64,000 nt of DNA, from the NCBI GenBank assembly GCA_905181875.1, contig CAJIZH010000004.1, positions 431,934 through 495,933 of the forward strand. Direction: 5' to 3'. Position 1 is the first letter of the stretch, and each line of letters opens with the position of its first letter. Below the pieces are notes generated by a model that was not told the DNA's origin, ran no database searches, and worked only from the letters and a program-made list of their open reading frames with translations. Below are positions 41,801 to 50,708 of the stretch, piece after piece. The DNA is from Flavobacteriales bacterium UBA6770. GTDB taxonomy: Bacteria > Bacteroidota > Bacteroidia > Flavobacteriales_G > Salibacteraceae. The position numbers and the translations under genes were made by a program.

Positions 41801-44800
41801 TTGGATTTCGAATTCCAATCATAATTGTTTTAATCTCACCCATATTAGGATTACCAACAACATATAAGGTTCCGTTTCCAGTAGATCCGAAAAATCTTCT
41901 TTTGCGATTTGTTTCTGAACCACCATCCAAGATGACTTTATCCCTCGCAATTTTTAAATCGGTAAGATCTTTAAGATCAAATTCTATATTATTTATTTGT
42001 GGCCATACTTGTAATTGACTCGAAACAACATCATTATTGTAACGGCCCGGAGCAGTGACTAATAATGGTAATTCATATTCGTAATAATGATCTGTAAAAT
42101 CGGTTCCTAAACGAATAAAGATATTGACGTCGCCGTTTTCTATTGGATCATTATCCGCCAATGACTCGGAATGGACAAACATTTTTAGTGTGCCGTATTG
42201 TCTTAAATCTAAATCAGTCGTTCTGAAACTTGAAACTGCTTGGCCATCATCCAACCCGCAAACAGTTAATTGCAAAGCTTGTTCATTTATTTGCTGCAGG
42301 TTTGTAGTATTTATATTTTGCTCTCTATTAATTTCTGGAGGGAGCACATAGTTCACAGGTATTTTACTCGCATTTTCTTCAATATTGACAGCACCTATAT
42401 TAAAGTCAATTTCAGAATCCGTGGTTATTCCTTCTGGGTTATTATCAATTTCTCCTAAATATTTTCTCCATTCTCCACGAACTAACTCAAGGCGAGCAAA
42501 CCTTAAGTGCATTGGATCTGAGAATCCTTTCATATACATTCTCATAAATCGGATTGAACGAAAATCATTGATTTCTCCATGGCGTGTTTTTCTTGGAGTA
42601 CGAACTGGAATCCTGAATTGGTACCAAGTAATCTCTCTCTTTTTGCCGTCATTTGTAGAAACTGTTGTGGTTAGTATATCAGAAATAAAGTTTGACCCAA
42701 CATTTTCTGGACTTAAAGCTCCCTGCGATATATTTACTGCATATTGATAATATGCCTCAACAGGATTTACAATATTATCCGCGTTAATATCCTCTTTATC
42801 AGGTCGTATTGAAGCAGCGGTTGAATACCCACCTGCATTTTGATCTCGATATTGTTCTTCGGTTGGCGAGTTTCCTTCAGTGCCGTTGAAGTTTTTATAG
42901 CGTTCCAAAATATTAAATGATCCTGCATCATAATCATCATCTCTAAAGTAATTGTAGTTGTCCGAGGATGGATCTAACTGCAATCGAGCAAGTTCTTCAG
43001 CATTTCCTGTAACAATAAGTGTAATTTCATCTATAAAGTCTTGATAAAACTGAAGCTCTGGACCACCTGCCAAGCCATCCAATCCAGCATCTTGAAACTG
43101 TCTTGAGCCTGCAAGATTATCAAACCCATCAGCAAATGGAGTTCCTCTTGTCGTTCTTCCCCAAACCGAAGAGGTATCATTAATTACAGTATTTGCCTCA
43201 ACTTCATTATCAGGCAACAATTGTTCGTATAGGTTAAGTCCATCGGTCATAACATCCTCAGAAATATTTCCTAAATTGAAGTATAAATTACCGCTGGCGG
43301 AGGGTACTCCTTCATAATCCTCATTAAAAGGGTCCATCATCCAAAATTGTATGTATTCAACATTAGCTGCCTCAAAATCATTCTGATCAATTCTTCTGGT
43401 AATTCCACCCCAACGAGTTTCGGGATCATTCAGGGTTCCATCGGCATTTGTACCTGCAGAAAAACGCCTTCCTAATCTATCTAATCCATCTGTGTCATAA
43501 TTGTACATGCCGCGTTCTTGGGGATAGATAGAAAGATCTAATACCGTAGTATTTATTGGTTGTCCGGCGGCAATTTCTTTATTCGGAAAAATCTCAGTTT
43601 CTAGCACTTGCCGCATAAAGTGATTTGATAAGGTTACTTCGTCATTAGTACCTTGAGGCGCAGCATTTGCGTAGAAAACTGGATCAACAATTCTCCAAGA
43701 AAGCTTGGCTCTATTAAATCCTGAGGCACGATTATTAAATAAATCTCCCTCTGGAAATGAACTCGGCTGAAACTTAGGAGTGGCTGCCAAAAACCAAGTA
43801 TTGAAAGATCGAAGGTCAATTGTATTTTGACTGCCTTCAAAATCGTCGATATATGCGTTTCCTTCTTTTCCGATTGCACTGGAATGCCCCGGTAAAATTT
43901 GAGCAAATTCTGCAGTTGCAGAAAAAGTTGACATGACTTTAGTATCAATTAAAGGAATTGCATCTACCATTCTAGTAATAAATGGAACCTCGGTATTATA
44001 AGTTGCATCAATACCATAAATCCAGTTTGAAATAGGCTCATATCCAATATCGACCTTTTGAGAAAGAGGGCGCTCCCACAAATGCAATAAACTACCTCCA
44101 ATAATGAAATTCTCTGCGACCTTAAAGTCCATTCTCTGACCAAAGAAATTCTTTTGCTGCTGAGCAAATAACTGATTACTTTCAAGTGCGACCTTTACTG
44201 GAACTCCAGATTCAATAATGGATTGATTGATGATTTTCACTCTCCCTAAAGTGTAGTCAACAGTATAATCCTGATTTTCCGTAAGCTGCCTTCCCCCAGC
44301 TGTAACGGATACAGAACCGTCAGGCACATTAAGTGCATTTAAAGAGATTTCATTGCTCGATTCAGACTGATATTGTCCTTTTAAGCTAAATCTATTGCGC
44401 TCTGGAAAGCGCACTTTAGCATCTGCTTGAGTATTATCATAAAGACTATCAAAACCATAAATTTCCATCAGCTCATCAACCCTAGCTATATTTCCAATTT
44501 TATCCGTCATCCCCTGCCTCATTCCCTCTCCAAACGGTTCTAGTCTAGGAATAATTACTCGACCTGTATTTGTATTTATAGTGATATTCGGAACAAAATC
44601 AAATACTCCATCTTGCTGCGGCTGTCCATTAAAATTAACAACGTCCATTCCTAAAAGTTGCACTAGGCTATTGTCATTTAATTCTGGTTGTGGAATAAAG
44701 TTTATATCCACTCCCTTTTCTTGATCTAAGTACCAAACATTGAACTTGAACCCATCTTTTTTTACTCGATATGCTCCAATAGAATAGATGTTTTTCATCA

Positions 44801-46400
44801 TTAAATCCCACATTGGAACCTTTGTATTTAACTCTGTACTTTTAAGCATTTTCACTAAAAGAGGTTTAGGTTGCGCGACCTCGTTGGAGAATTCTCCAAC
44901 TCTAAAAACTTCGCCTTGGAACGAGTATTCATAGGCAACAGAGAGCACTTGGTTAGAATTAATTTGCTGTTTAAGCGAAATGTACCCTAATTGTGCATTT
45001 AAATCAAAGTCATTGGGTCCGAGCAATCTTGCTAGTTCCACTTTTTGAAAGTCTAACCTTGGGTCCAGTCCCATTCGAGATTGTAGAATAGGAATAGTAG
45101 ATTCGATAGTTCTTCCGTCTATTCCTCCAAAATTCCTGAATACGTCTGCGTACAAGTTGTTTGCTTCATTGCGAACAATTCCATTAGAACGAGAAGTAGG
45201 AGCGACAACATAATTTGTAGTTTGTGAAGGATTATTAATGTCTCGATAGATAAAATCTGGGTTTGCCGTTCCTAAATCTTGAAAAGCAATAACATCACGC
45301 GCTGTTGGATCTGTTCGCGTATTTGTTACCCAAACTTCAATTCGAGTAACGACAAAGGCAGATTGAAGATAAAGCGGATCGGCGATTGCAGTTTCATAAT
45401 TATTCCTGAAAAGTTCATTCAAGAAGAAATGTTTGTTTGCTTCATAATTATCCGCTTGCACCTCAAACTCGCTAATTTGTGCGCCCCCTTTTGACTCAAC
45501 CTCACTCTTCTGCCCTCTATCTTGAGACAAGACAGTGGTCATGGAAAGTCTCCCAAACTTTGTCTTTACCTTAACACCAAATAAACTTTGGCTCCCGGTA
45601 ATCAGTTGACTGCTTAGAGGCATTGAGACATTACCAAGTTCTATTTTTTGTAAAATCTCATCCTCATAACCTGTATATTCAATCTTGAATTGGTTTTGGA
45701 AATCGAAAGTCGCTTGAGTGTTATAATTAGCACTAACCTTCAATTTATCTCCGATGTTTCCGATAAGATTTAGCTGCATATTTTGATCAAATTGGAAGGT
45801 TGTAAGTCTTCTACTTCTAATTGGAATTACTGGATTATCCGTTTTTGAAATTCTCCCTCCAAATGAAACTTCGGCAGAACCAGATGGTCGTATATCAATA
45901 TTATTTCCACCAAAAACTCTATCAAATGCTTTGGATTTTATCTTTAGTTGCGGAGCAAAAGGAGTCTTTCCTTCTTCCTCAAACTCCTTTTCTGCAGACT
46001 TTTTATCCTTCCAATAATCCGAAAGGCTTTTTTTTCTCTGCATTTCTAGATATTCATCAAAATCGAGATAGGTAGGTGGTTTATAATTTATCCGGTCACC
46101 CATTTTTTGGGAAACTTCATACTTCCCAGTGACCGGGTTATATTTTACATCAGATTTAATGTTTGAAGGATCACCGAGATCCATTTTGGAAGATTCATTT
46201 CCTATTGAAGTTGCGGGTGAGTTTGAGATCGGATATTTCAGATCAATTTCGTCGGAATCACCTGAATCAATGGGCAGTGTGAGATACTCTAGAGCGATTG
46301 CATAATTCTCCCTCTTTGCCTCGGAACCAGTCCAGCCAAATAAAAATAAGGGCATTATGCCCAATAATAGAAGTGCGCTTTTACGCCAGTTTACCCACAC
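38886..46400 (-). CDS. sprA: SprA, type IX secretion system outer-membrane translocon
   Basis: 2504 residues, the giant barrel through which T9SS substrates cross the outer membrane (Sov in Porphyromonas). N-terminal signal segment (SALLLLGIMPLFLFGW), then plug-binding and barrel regions rich in Asn, Tyr and Arg, ending in FGVSFRFTIG, a typical outer-membrane C-terminus. Typical family segments include GGRISKTDNPVIPIRSRR, KLKVSANYNTQATFDFQNQF and the DDFEGSQNTIDLRSF region. Start GTG at 46400; an in-frame stop lies shortly upstream and no ATG is near. It follows ruvA by 21 bases. gldK-N, porV and porU are not in this window. The lectin relic at 8.4-9.2 kb is a former substrate type. Confidence 0.95.
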   Translation of the reverse strand: MWVNWRKSALLLLGIMPLFLFGWTGSEAKRENYAIALEYLTLPIDSGDSDEIDLKYPISNSPATSIGNESSKMDLGDPSNIKSDVKYNPVTGKYEVSQKMGDRINYKPPTYLDFDEYLEMQRKKSLSDYWKDKKSAEKEFEEEGKTPFAPQLKIKSKAFDRVFGGNNIDIRPSGSAEVSFGGRISKTDNPVIPIRSRRLTTFQFDQNMQLNLIGNIGDKLKVSANYNTQATFDFQNQFKIEYTGYEDEILQKIELGNVSMPLSSQLITGSQSLFGVKVKTKFGRLSMTTVLSQDRGQKSEVESKGGAQISEFEVQADNYEANKHFFLNELFRNNYETAIADPLYLQSAFVVTRIEVWVTNTRTDPTARDVIAFQDLGTANPDFIYRDINNPSQTTNYVVAPTSRSNGIVRNEANNLYADVFRNFGGIDGRTIESTIPILQSRMGLDPRLDFQKVELARLLGPNDFDLNAQLGYISLKQQINSNQVLSVAYEYSFQGEVFRVGEFSNEVAQPKPLLVKMLKSTELNTKVPMWDLMMKNIYSIGAYRVKKDGFKFNVWYLDQEKGVDINFIPQPELNDNSLVQLLGMDVVNFNGQPQQDGVFDFVPNITINTNTGRVIIPRLEPFGEGMRQGMTDKIGNIARVDELMEIYGFDSLYDNTQADAKVRFPERNRFSLKGQYQSESSNEISLNALNVPDGSVSVTAGGRQLTENQDYTVDYTLGRVKIINQSIIESGVPVKVALESNQLFAQQQKNFFGQRMDFKVAENFIIGGSLLHLWERPLSQKVDIGYEPISNWIYGIDATYNTEVPFITRMVDAIPLIDTKVMSTFSATAEFAQILPGHSSAIGKEGNAYIDDFEGSQNTIDLRSFNTWFLAATPKFQPSSFPEGDLFNNRASGFNRAKLSWRIVDPVFYANAAPQGTNDEVTLSNHFMRQVLETEIFPNKEIAAGQPINTTVLDLSIYPQERGMYNYDTDGLDRLGRRFSAGTNADGTLNDPETRWGGITRRIDQNDFEAANVEYIQFWMMDPFNEDYEGVPSASGNLYFNLGNISEDVMTDGLNLYEQLLPDNEVEANTVINDTSSVWGRTTRGTPFADGFDNLAGSRQFQDAGLDGLAGGPELQFYQDFIDEITLIVTGNAEELARLQLDPSSDNYNYFRDDDYDAGSFNILERYKNFNGTEGNSPTEEQYRDQNAGGYSTAASIRPDKEDINADNIVNPVEAYYQYAVNISQGALSPENVGSNFISDILTTTVSTNDGKKREITWYQFRIPVRTPRKTRHGEINDFRSIRFMRMYMKGFSDPMHLRFARLELVRGEWRKYLGEIDNNPEGITTDSEIDFNIGAVNIEENASKIPVNYVLPPEINREQNINTTNLQQINEQALQLTVCGLDDGQAVSSFRTTDLDLRQYGTLKMFVHSESLADNDPIENGDVNIFIRLGTDFTDHYYEYELPLLVTAPGRYNNDVVSSQLQVWPQINNIEFDLKDLTDLKIARDKVILDGGSETNRKRRFFGSTGNGTLYVVGNPNMGEIKTIMIGIRNPRQTQTTPNDDGLPKCAEIWVNELRMSNFDKTKGWATIGNANLKMADLVNFNVTSGMSTPGWGSLDKKVAERQQETKKHFSTTAAMNLDKFLPKDWGIRVPMYASYGIEIEEPRYSPLAPDIEFDDYVEAWETREQKDSVKKVTQDRLVRRSVNFTNVRKEKTGSKDKKSMPYDISNFSATYAWSEEVRTNFEVERELTRNQKLALTYQYALAPKPVKPLSKVKMLKESDYMKLAREMNFYLLPKSFSMTSSMNRMYNAYKIRNNNPGLTARLPEFYNKNFTWNRSYNFKYDITKNLNYTYTANNNALIMEPLRGPAEKSRNDNRPGFENGYWDHWKDTVWTNILALGVNMNYNHNSRFNYKIPLDKIPATDWINSSLDYSSGYTWTRAPLGRGVEIPHDQVVDSSGEIGNTIQNNNTINFSSSFNMRKLYGKSDYLKGVQTRQRRYLQQKARDRATRNREVEKEITENANGEASDGGKSKTKDPNKYTIIDRGAKLLMSFTNANVTYGLGKGMMIPGFRPNSQYVGGDWDEYGGEGAPGLGFLFGKQTDFGGTEGTQFWEYASEKEWLVRNPNINNQVSTLSSNRLTFRATAQPIKDLRINFSGSYNNTQNTVLFYRYGRDSLTNEWDWNEQSPITSGNYSVSYNMIRTSLVRDDKETNGNVIFDNMLKYREVISDRITANSELSDFIDGEHEKYSGYAQGYGPTSADVLIPAFLAAYSGKDPNQQKLNVLNELPKLNWRISYNGLSKIAAFKKYFKTVTTSTGYTSNLTVGGYTNNQRFKSADEINEELQRQQLDDIIERDLDSNFISKYQFNSVTLSEQFSPLINLDFQWKNGISTRVEYKTGRTAALNVGTGQIMEQKNKTYTIGAGYSFPLELPWSINGKKLNSDLKLRADGSYRENRAIVRRIAEDEHTPTSGQNVFSLKITADYALSNNLNLRLFYDYVLNIPVISNSFKTTNTNFGVSFRFTIG

Positions 46401-46421
46401 AACGATAGAATCGTAGTCTTT

Positions 46422-47006
46422 TTATAATTGCCTTAAAGCTTCTTTAATCACCTGCTCTACAGATAGTTCAGATGAGTTTCCACTATAGATTTTCTGCAAC
46501 ACTTTCGTACTCCGATTTCGATCGAAGCCAAGAACTGCAAGAGCGGATAACGCCTCTTCCTTAGTTGTATTGTCTTGAAGTGACGAAATTTCTAGTTGCG
46601 GTAAGTCTTTAGCAACTTTATCTTTAAGGTCAATTACAATTCTTTGGGCCGTTTTTGCTCCAATACCTTTTATACTTTTTAGAAGATCAATGTTTTCAGT
46701 AGCAATTGCCGAAAAAATATCTTCAGATTTATAAGAAGACAAAATAATTCTAGCTGTATTTGGCCCAATTCCTGAAACCGAGATCAAATTCCGAAACAAC
46801 TGACGTTCTTGAGGCTCCGAAAATCCAAATAACGAATGAGCATCTTCCCTCACTACCATATGAATGAATAATTTACAAGACTCCGATGCACCCATTTTTT
46901 CAAATGTCTGTAACGAAATATTTACGTAATAGCCCACACCATGGCACTCTATAACCGCATAGGCAGGATTTTTTTCTATTAATCTTCCATTAAGAAACTC
47001 TATCAT
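46422..47006 (-). CDS. ruvA: Holliday junction branch migration protein RuvA
   Basis: 194 residues. Binds Holliday junctions as tetramers and recruits the RuvB motor. N-terminal OB fold (MIEFLNGRLIEKNPAYAVIE), tandem helix-hairpin-helix (ISVSGIGPNTARIIL and LKSIKGIGAKTAQRIVIDLK) and the C-terminal RuvB-binding domain (ALAVLGFDR). Starts within the malic enzyme stop as ATGA. ruvB is at 54842-55864 in this same window. Confidence 0.94.
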   Translation of the reverse strand: MIEFLNGRLIEKNPAYAVIECHGVGYYVNISLQTFEKMGASESCKLFIHMVVREDAHSLFGFSEPQERQLFRNLISVSGIGPNTARIILSSYKSEDIFSAIATENIDLLKSIKGIGAKTAQRIVIDLKDKVAKDLPQLEISSLQDNTTKEEALSALAVLGFDRNRSTKVLQKIYSGNSSELSVEQVIKEALRQL

Positions 47007-49312
47007 AAAACTGTTCTCTTTGTTTTTTTATACTCTTGGATTTTGTGACTTCTTTGTTGTGCGTCTACTGCCGCAATTGTTACCATGTTCACGATTTCTC
47101 TTACCGAACTGCCTATTTGAAGAACATGTACTGGTTTTTTCATTCCCAGCAATATAGGACCCATAGTTTCAATATCACTTATTTGCTGCATAAGTTTATA
47201 GGCAATATTTCCAGAAGCTAAATTTGGAAATATGAGCGTATTTACTCTGTGCTTTGCCAGTAATGAAAACGGAAAGAACTCTCCTGTTAATTCTTGATTC
47301 AAGGCAAAGTTTGCTTGAATTTCACCGTCAACAATAATGTCAGGGTGATTCTTGTGCAGAATGCTTACTGCTTCTTGAACCTTTTTGGAATCCTCTCCTA
47401 CTGAAGAACCAAAATTCCCGTAGCCTAACATAGCAATTCTAGGCTTCAACTTATAGCCTCTTATTGCCTCAGCAGTTAGTACTGTAATATCAACTAATTC
47501 CTGAGCTGTAGGATTGAAATTAATAGTCGTATCTGCTAAAAATAATGGACCTTTTTTAGTATTGAGAATATACATTCCTGCAATATTCTTCTGTTTTGAA
47601 TTTGCACCAATTATTTGTAATGCTGGACGCAGTGTATCTGGATAGTTTCTGGTAATTCCAGAAATAAACGCATCAGCTTCTCCCCATTTAACTAAGGCTG
47701 TTCCGAAATAATTACGCTCTCGCATTATCTGTTTGGCTTCAAATAATGTGTAACCTTTCCTTTGTCTTAACTCATAAAAATTCTGGGCGAATTTATCTCT
47801 AAGCGACTCTTGTTTTCGACTTCTTGGATCAAGAATTGAAACATTACCTAGGTCTAATTCATAGGTTTCAATCATTTCTTTTATTCGCTCAACTTTTCCC
47901 AATAAAATTGGAATAGCGATACCTTCATCTTTTACAATTTGTGCTGCTTTAAGAATCTTATAATTATCTGCTTCAGCAAAAACTACTTTCTGAGGGTCTT
48001 TACGAGCTCTATCCACCAGACTGGTTACGATTTTATTGTCTAATCCAAGTCTTTGTTCCAACTCTTCTTGATACTTCTCCCAGTCTTCAATTGGTTTTTT
48101 TGCAACTCCTGATTCCATAGCAGCTTTTGCAACAGCTGGTGAAACTCGGGTTATTAGACGATGGTCCATTGGTTTTGGAATAATGTAATCCGTTCCAAAA
48201 GACAAGATTTTTTCTTTATAAACTATATTAACCTCCTCAGGAACCATCTCTTTGGCCAACTCGGCAATAGCCTTAACTGCCGCCAGTTTCATTTCTTCAT
48301 TTATAGCAGTAGCTTGCACATCAAGCGCACCTCGAAATATAAAAGGAAATCCTAAAACATTATTAACTTGATTTGGATGATCTGACCGGCCAGTAGCAAC
48401 TATCACATCTTTCCTAGCCGCCATAGCTTCAGCATAAGGTATTTCTGGATTTGGGTTAGCAAGCGCAAATACGATACAGTTTTTAGCCATACTTTGAACC
48501 ATAGACTGATCGACTAAATCTGCTCTTGATAACCCAAGAAAAACATCTGCTCCTACCATTGCCTCTGCAAGAGTGTTTTGCACTACTTCATTAGCAAACA
48601 AAGACTTATACTCATCTAGCACTCCTCGAGATGGTTTTATCACTCCTTTACTGTCACACATTATGATATTAGAGCGTGTAGCTCCAAGAGCCACATAAAG
48701 AGAAGCGCAAGAAATAGCACTTGCACCCGCTCCACTAACCACGATTTTTACCTCGTCAATTTTCTTATTGCTTAATTCTAATGCATTAATTAACGCAGCA
48801 GATGAAATAATCGCAGTTCCATGCTGATCGTCGTGCATAACAGGAATGTCTAATTCCTCTTTTAATCGTTTTTCAATTTCAAAAGCTTCCGGAGCCTTAA
48901 TGTCCTCAAGATTAATTCCCCCGAAGGTCACCGCAATATTTTTTACTGTGTTTACGAATTCATCAACATTGGTCACATCCACCTCAATATCAAAAACATC
49001 TATATCAGCAAAAATTTTAAATAATAACCCCTTCCCTTCCATTACTGGTTTGGAAGCAGCAGCTCCAATATCTCCCAATCCAAGAACTGATGTCCCGTTT
49101 GAGATAACCGCAACTAGATTTCCTTTGGCAGTATATTCAAATACCATATCAGGATTTGCTGCAATTTCAAGGCAAGGTTCTGCAACTCCGGGCGAATATG
49201 CCAGACTTAAATCTCGTTGCGAAGAATACGGTTTAGTAGGCTTTACCTCTATTTTACCTTTTCTTCCCTGTGAGTGATAATCAAGAGCTTCTTGCTTATT
49301 TGTTTTTCGCAT
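47003..49312 (-). CDS. maeB: NADP-dependent malic enzyme with phosphotransacetylase-like domain
   Basis: 769 residues from the ATG at 49312. N-terminal malic enzyme (YSPGVAEPCLEIAANPD, DIGAAASKPVMEGKG, IPVMHDDQHGTAI, VVSGAGASAISCASL) converts malate to pyruvate with CO2 release and NADPH formation; C-terminal half (from about 440) is the phosphotransacetylase-like regulatory domain of MaeB (KVVFAEADNYKILKAAQIV, PILLGKVERI, NIAGMYILNTKKGPLFLAD). Length fits MaeB. First of the unit maeB, ruvA, sprA by spacing. Confidence 0.93.
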   Translation of the reverse strand: MRKTNKQEALDYHSQGRKGKIEVKPTKPYSSQRDLSLAYSPGVAEPCLEIAANPDMVFEYTAKGNLVAVISNGTSVLGLGDIGAAASKPVMEGKGLLFKIFADIDVFDIEVDVTNVDEFVNTVKNIAVTFGGINLEDIKAPEAFEIEKRLKEELDIPVMHDDQHGTAIISSAALINALELSNKKIDEVKIVVSGAGASAISCASLYVALGATRSNIIMCDSKGVIKPSRGVLDEYKSLFANEVVQNTLAEAMVGADVFLGLSRADLVDQSMVQSMAKNCIVFALANPNPEIPYAEAMAARKDVIVATGRSDHPNQVNNVLGFPFIFRGALDVQATAINEEMKLAAVKAIAELAKEMVPEEVNIVYKEKILSFGTDYIIPKPMDHRLITRVSPAVAKAAMESGVAKKPIEDWEKYQEELEQRLGLDNKIVTSLVDRARKDPQKVVFAEADNYKILKAAQIVKDEGIAIPILLGKVERIKEMIETYELDLGNVSILDPRSRKQESLRDKFAQNFYELRQRKGYTLFEAKQIMRERNYFGTALVKWGEADAFISGITRNYPDTLRPALQIIGANSKQKNIAGMYILNTKKGPLFLADTTINFNPTAQELVDITVLTAEAIRGYKLKPRIAMLGYGNFGSSVGEDSKKVQEAVSILHKNHPDIIVDGEIQANFALNQELTGEFFPFSLLAKHRVNTLIFPNLASGNIAYKLMQQISDIETMGPILLGMKKPVHVLQIGSSVREIVNMVTIAAVDAQQRSHKIQEYKKTKRTVL

Positions 49313-49337
49313 AATATATAGCGTGAAATTAAGCTGG

Positions 49338-49345
49338 CAAAAGTA
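49338..49345 (-). promoter_or_regulatory. candidate -7 element of the maeB unit
   Basis: Minus strand TACTTTTG, followed by GCC as in the rRNA promoters, 25 bases before the ATG. No clear -33 TTG. Confidence 0.4.
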
Positions 49346-49409
49346 ATACATTGGCAGTTTTAATGCCTCTAAAAGGCCAGTACTAATAGCTTAATTTTAG
49401 TTTTAAAAT

Positions 49410-50108
49410 ATGGAAATTATAATTTTTAGTGGCGCAGGTATTTCTGCAGAAAGTGGTATTGCTACTTTCAGGGATTCAGGTGGTCTTTGGGAACAACATA
49501 AAATTGAAGACGCTGCAACTCCTGAGGCATTTCAAAAAAACCCTGAATTGGTGCTAGGCTTTTACAATCAGCGACGGAAAAGTGTTAAAAACGCTGTTCC
49601 TAATGAAGCTTATAGACAAATACCAGTGCTTGAATCAATTGGTAATGTAACTGTTATTACTCAAAACATTGATGATTTACATGAACGTGCTGGTTCAATG
49701 CAGGTGATTCATCTTCATGGCTGTATTACTCAAGCTAAAAGTAGCGCGACAGATGATTTCATGGAAGAAATCGGATTCCGTGATATAAATATTGGTGATT
49801 TGGCCAAAGAAGGCAGTCAACTCAGACCGAATATAGTGTGGTTTGGTGAGCCTTTACCTGCAATGGATAAAGCAATTAACATTGTTAAAAAAGCAGATGT
49901 AATGATAACCGTTGGAAGCTCTTTAAATGTTTATCCTGCAGCAGGCCTTGTATTTGAAACATCAAAAGATTGCCAGAACTACGTCATTGATCCGAATGTT
50001 CAAGAACTTAACCTTCCTGATAATTTTGTTTTACTAAAAGAAAACGCTTCTTTGGCTATTAAAAATTTGGTACAACAATTGACTTATGGGAACATAAAAT
50101 CGAGATAA
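49410..50108 (+). CDS. cobB: NAD-dependent protein deacylase (class III sirtuin)
   Basis: 232 residues, cytosolic sirtuin: FSGAGISAESGIATFRD, TQNIDDLHERAGS, catalytic His103 in HLHG, FGEPLP and GSSLNVYPAAGL. The FYNQRRK segment has Tyr52 and Arg55, the pair used by SIRT5-like enzymes for succinyl or malonyl lysine. The zinc-binding CxxC pairs usual after HLHG are missing; only one Cys follows (HGCITQAKSSATDDF), as in zinc-less class III members. Starts 98 bases divergently from maeB. Confidence 0.92.
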   Translation: MEIIIFSGAGISAESGIATFRDSGGLWEQHKIEDAATPEAFQKNPELVLGFYNQRRKSVKNAVPNEAYRQIPVLESIGNVTVITQNIDDLHERAGSMQVIHLHGCITQAKSSATDDFMEEIGFRDINIGDLAKEGSQLRPNIVWFGEPLPAMDKAINIVKKADVMITVGSSLNVYPAAGLVFETSKDCQNYVIDPNVQELNLPDNFVLLKENASLAIKNLVQQLTYGNIKSR

Positions 50109-50120
50109 TTAGAATATCCA

Positions 50121-50139
50121 ATTTCGGTTAAACCGAAAT
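50121..50139. repeat. perfect 9+1+9 palindrome between cobB and the TlpA gene
   Basis: ATTTCGGTT-A-AACCGAAAT, 33 bases before the ATG of the TlpA-like gene. No T-run follows on the plus strand, so it is not a classic terminator; an operator site is possible. Confidence 0.6.
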
Positions 50140-50171
50140 CACTAAATTCGCTGTCACACAAATTTTAACTA

Positions 50172-50678
50172 ATGAAAAACTTAATTCTCATTGCCACGCT
50201 TACATTAAGCACTGTATTTGCCTCTGGTCAAACTAGGGCTATCCCTTCTGTCGATCTTGTTGATATTGATGGAAATTCATTTAACACCTCTGAAATATTA
50301 AACGATGGAAAGCCTATTCTAATAAATTTTTGGGCTACTTGGTGCAGTCCCTGTAAAAGAGAACTGAATAACATTGCCGAAGTTTATGAGGAGTGGGTAG
50401 AAGAAACAGGTGTCGTTGTTTATGCTGTTTCTATTGATGATGCGCGTAATGCTCCTAAAGTTAAACCATACGTTGATGGTGTTGCATGGGATTATAAAGT
50501 GCTTTTGGATGTAAACTCTGACTTTAGAAGACAGTTGGGAGTAGTTAATGTGCCTCATTCTTTCTTAGTAGATAAAAACGGGAAAATTGTTCATCAGCAC
50601 ACTTCTTATCAAGAAGGTGACGAAATTGAACTCTATGAAAAAATTAAAAAATTAGCAAACGGAGAAGTAATAGACTAA
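50172..50678 (+). CDS. secreted TlpA/ResA-like thioredoxin
   Basis: 168 residues with a signal peptide (cleavage near STVFASGQ). Thioredoxin fold with active site NFWATWCSPCKREL (Cys58, Cys61) and cis-Pro in VVNVPHSFLVDKNGKIV. A periplasmic thiol-disulfide reductase of the TlpA family. It is followed by a barrel gene and an Omp28-like gene with a CxxC, so a shared redox pathway is likely. Confidence 0.88.
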   Translation: MKNLILIATLTLSTVFASGQTRAIPSVDLVDIDGNSFNTSEILNDGKPILINFWATWCSPCKRELNNIAEVYEEWVEETGVVVYAVSIDDARNAPKVKPYVDGVAWDYKVLLDVNSDFRRQLGVVNVPHSFLVDKNGKIVHQHTSYQEGDEIELYEKIKKLANGEVID

Positions 50679-50708
50679 TAAAATTCTGTCCTGTTATAAA
50701 AACTACAA

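Noticed and set aside
38886..46400. Many antisense and out-of-frame open frames of 60-130 codons across sprA
   Set aside because: The 2504-codon sprA frame explains the region; the shadows have no signal peptide, start context or homology.
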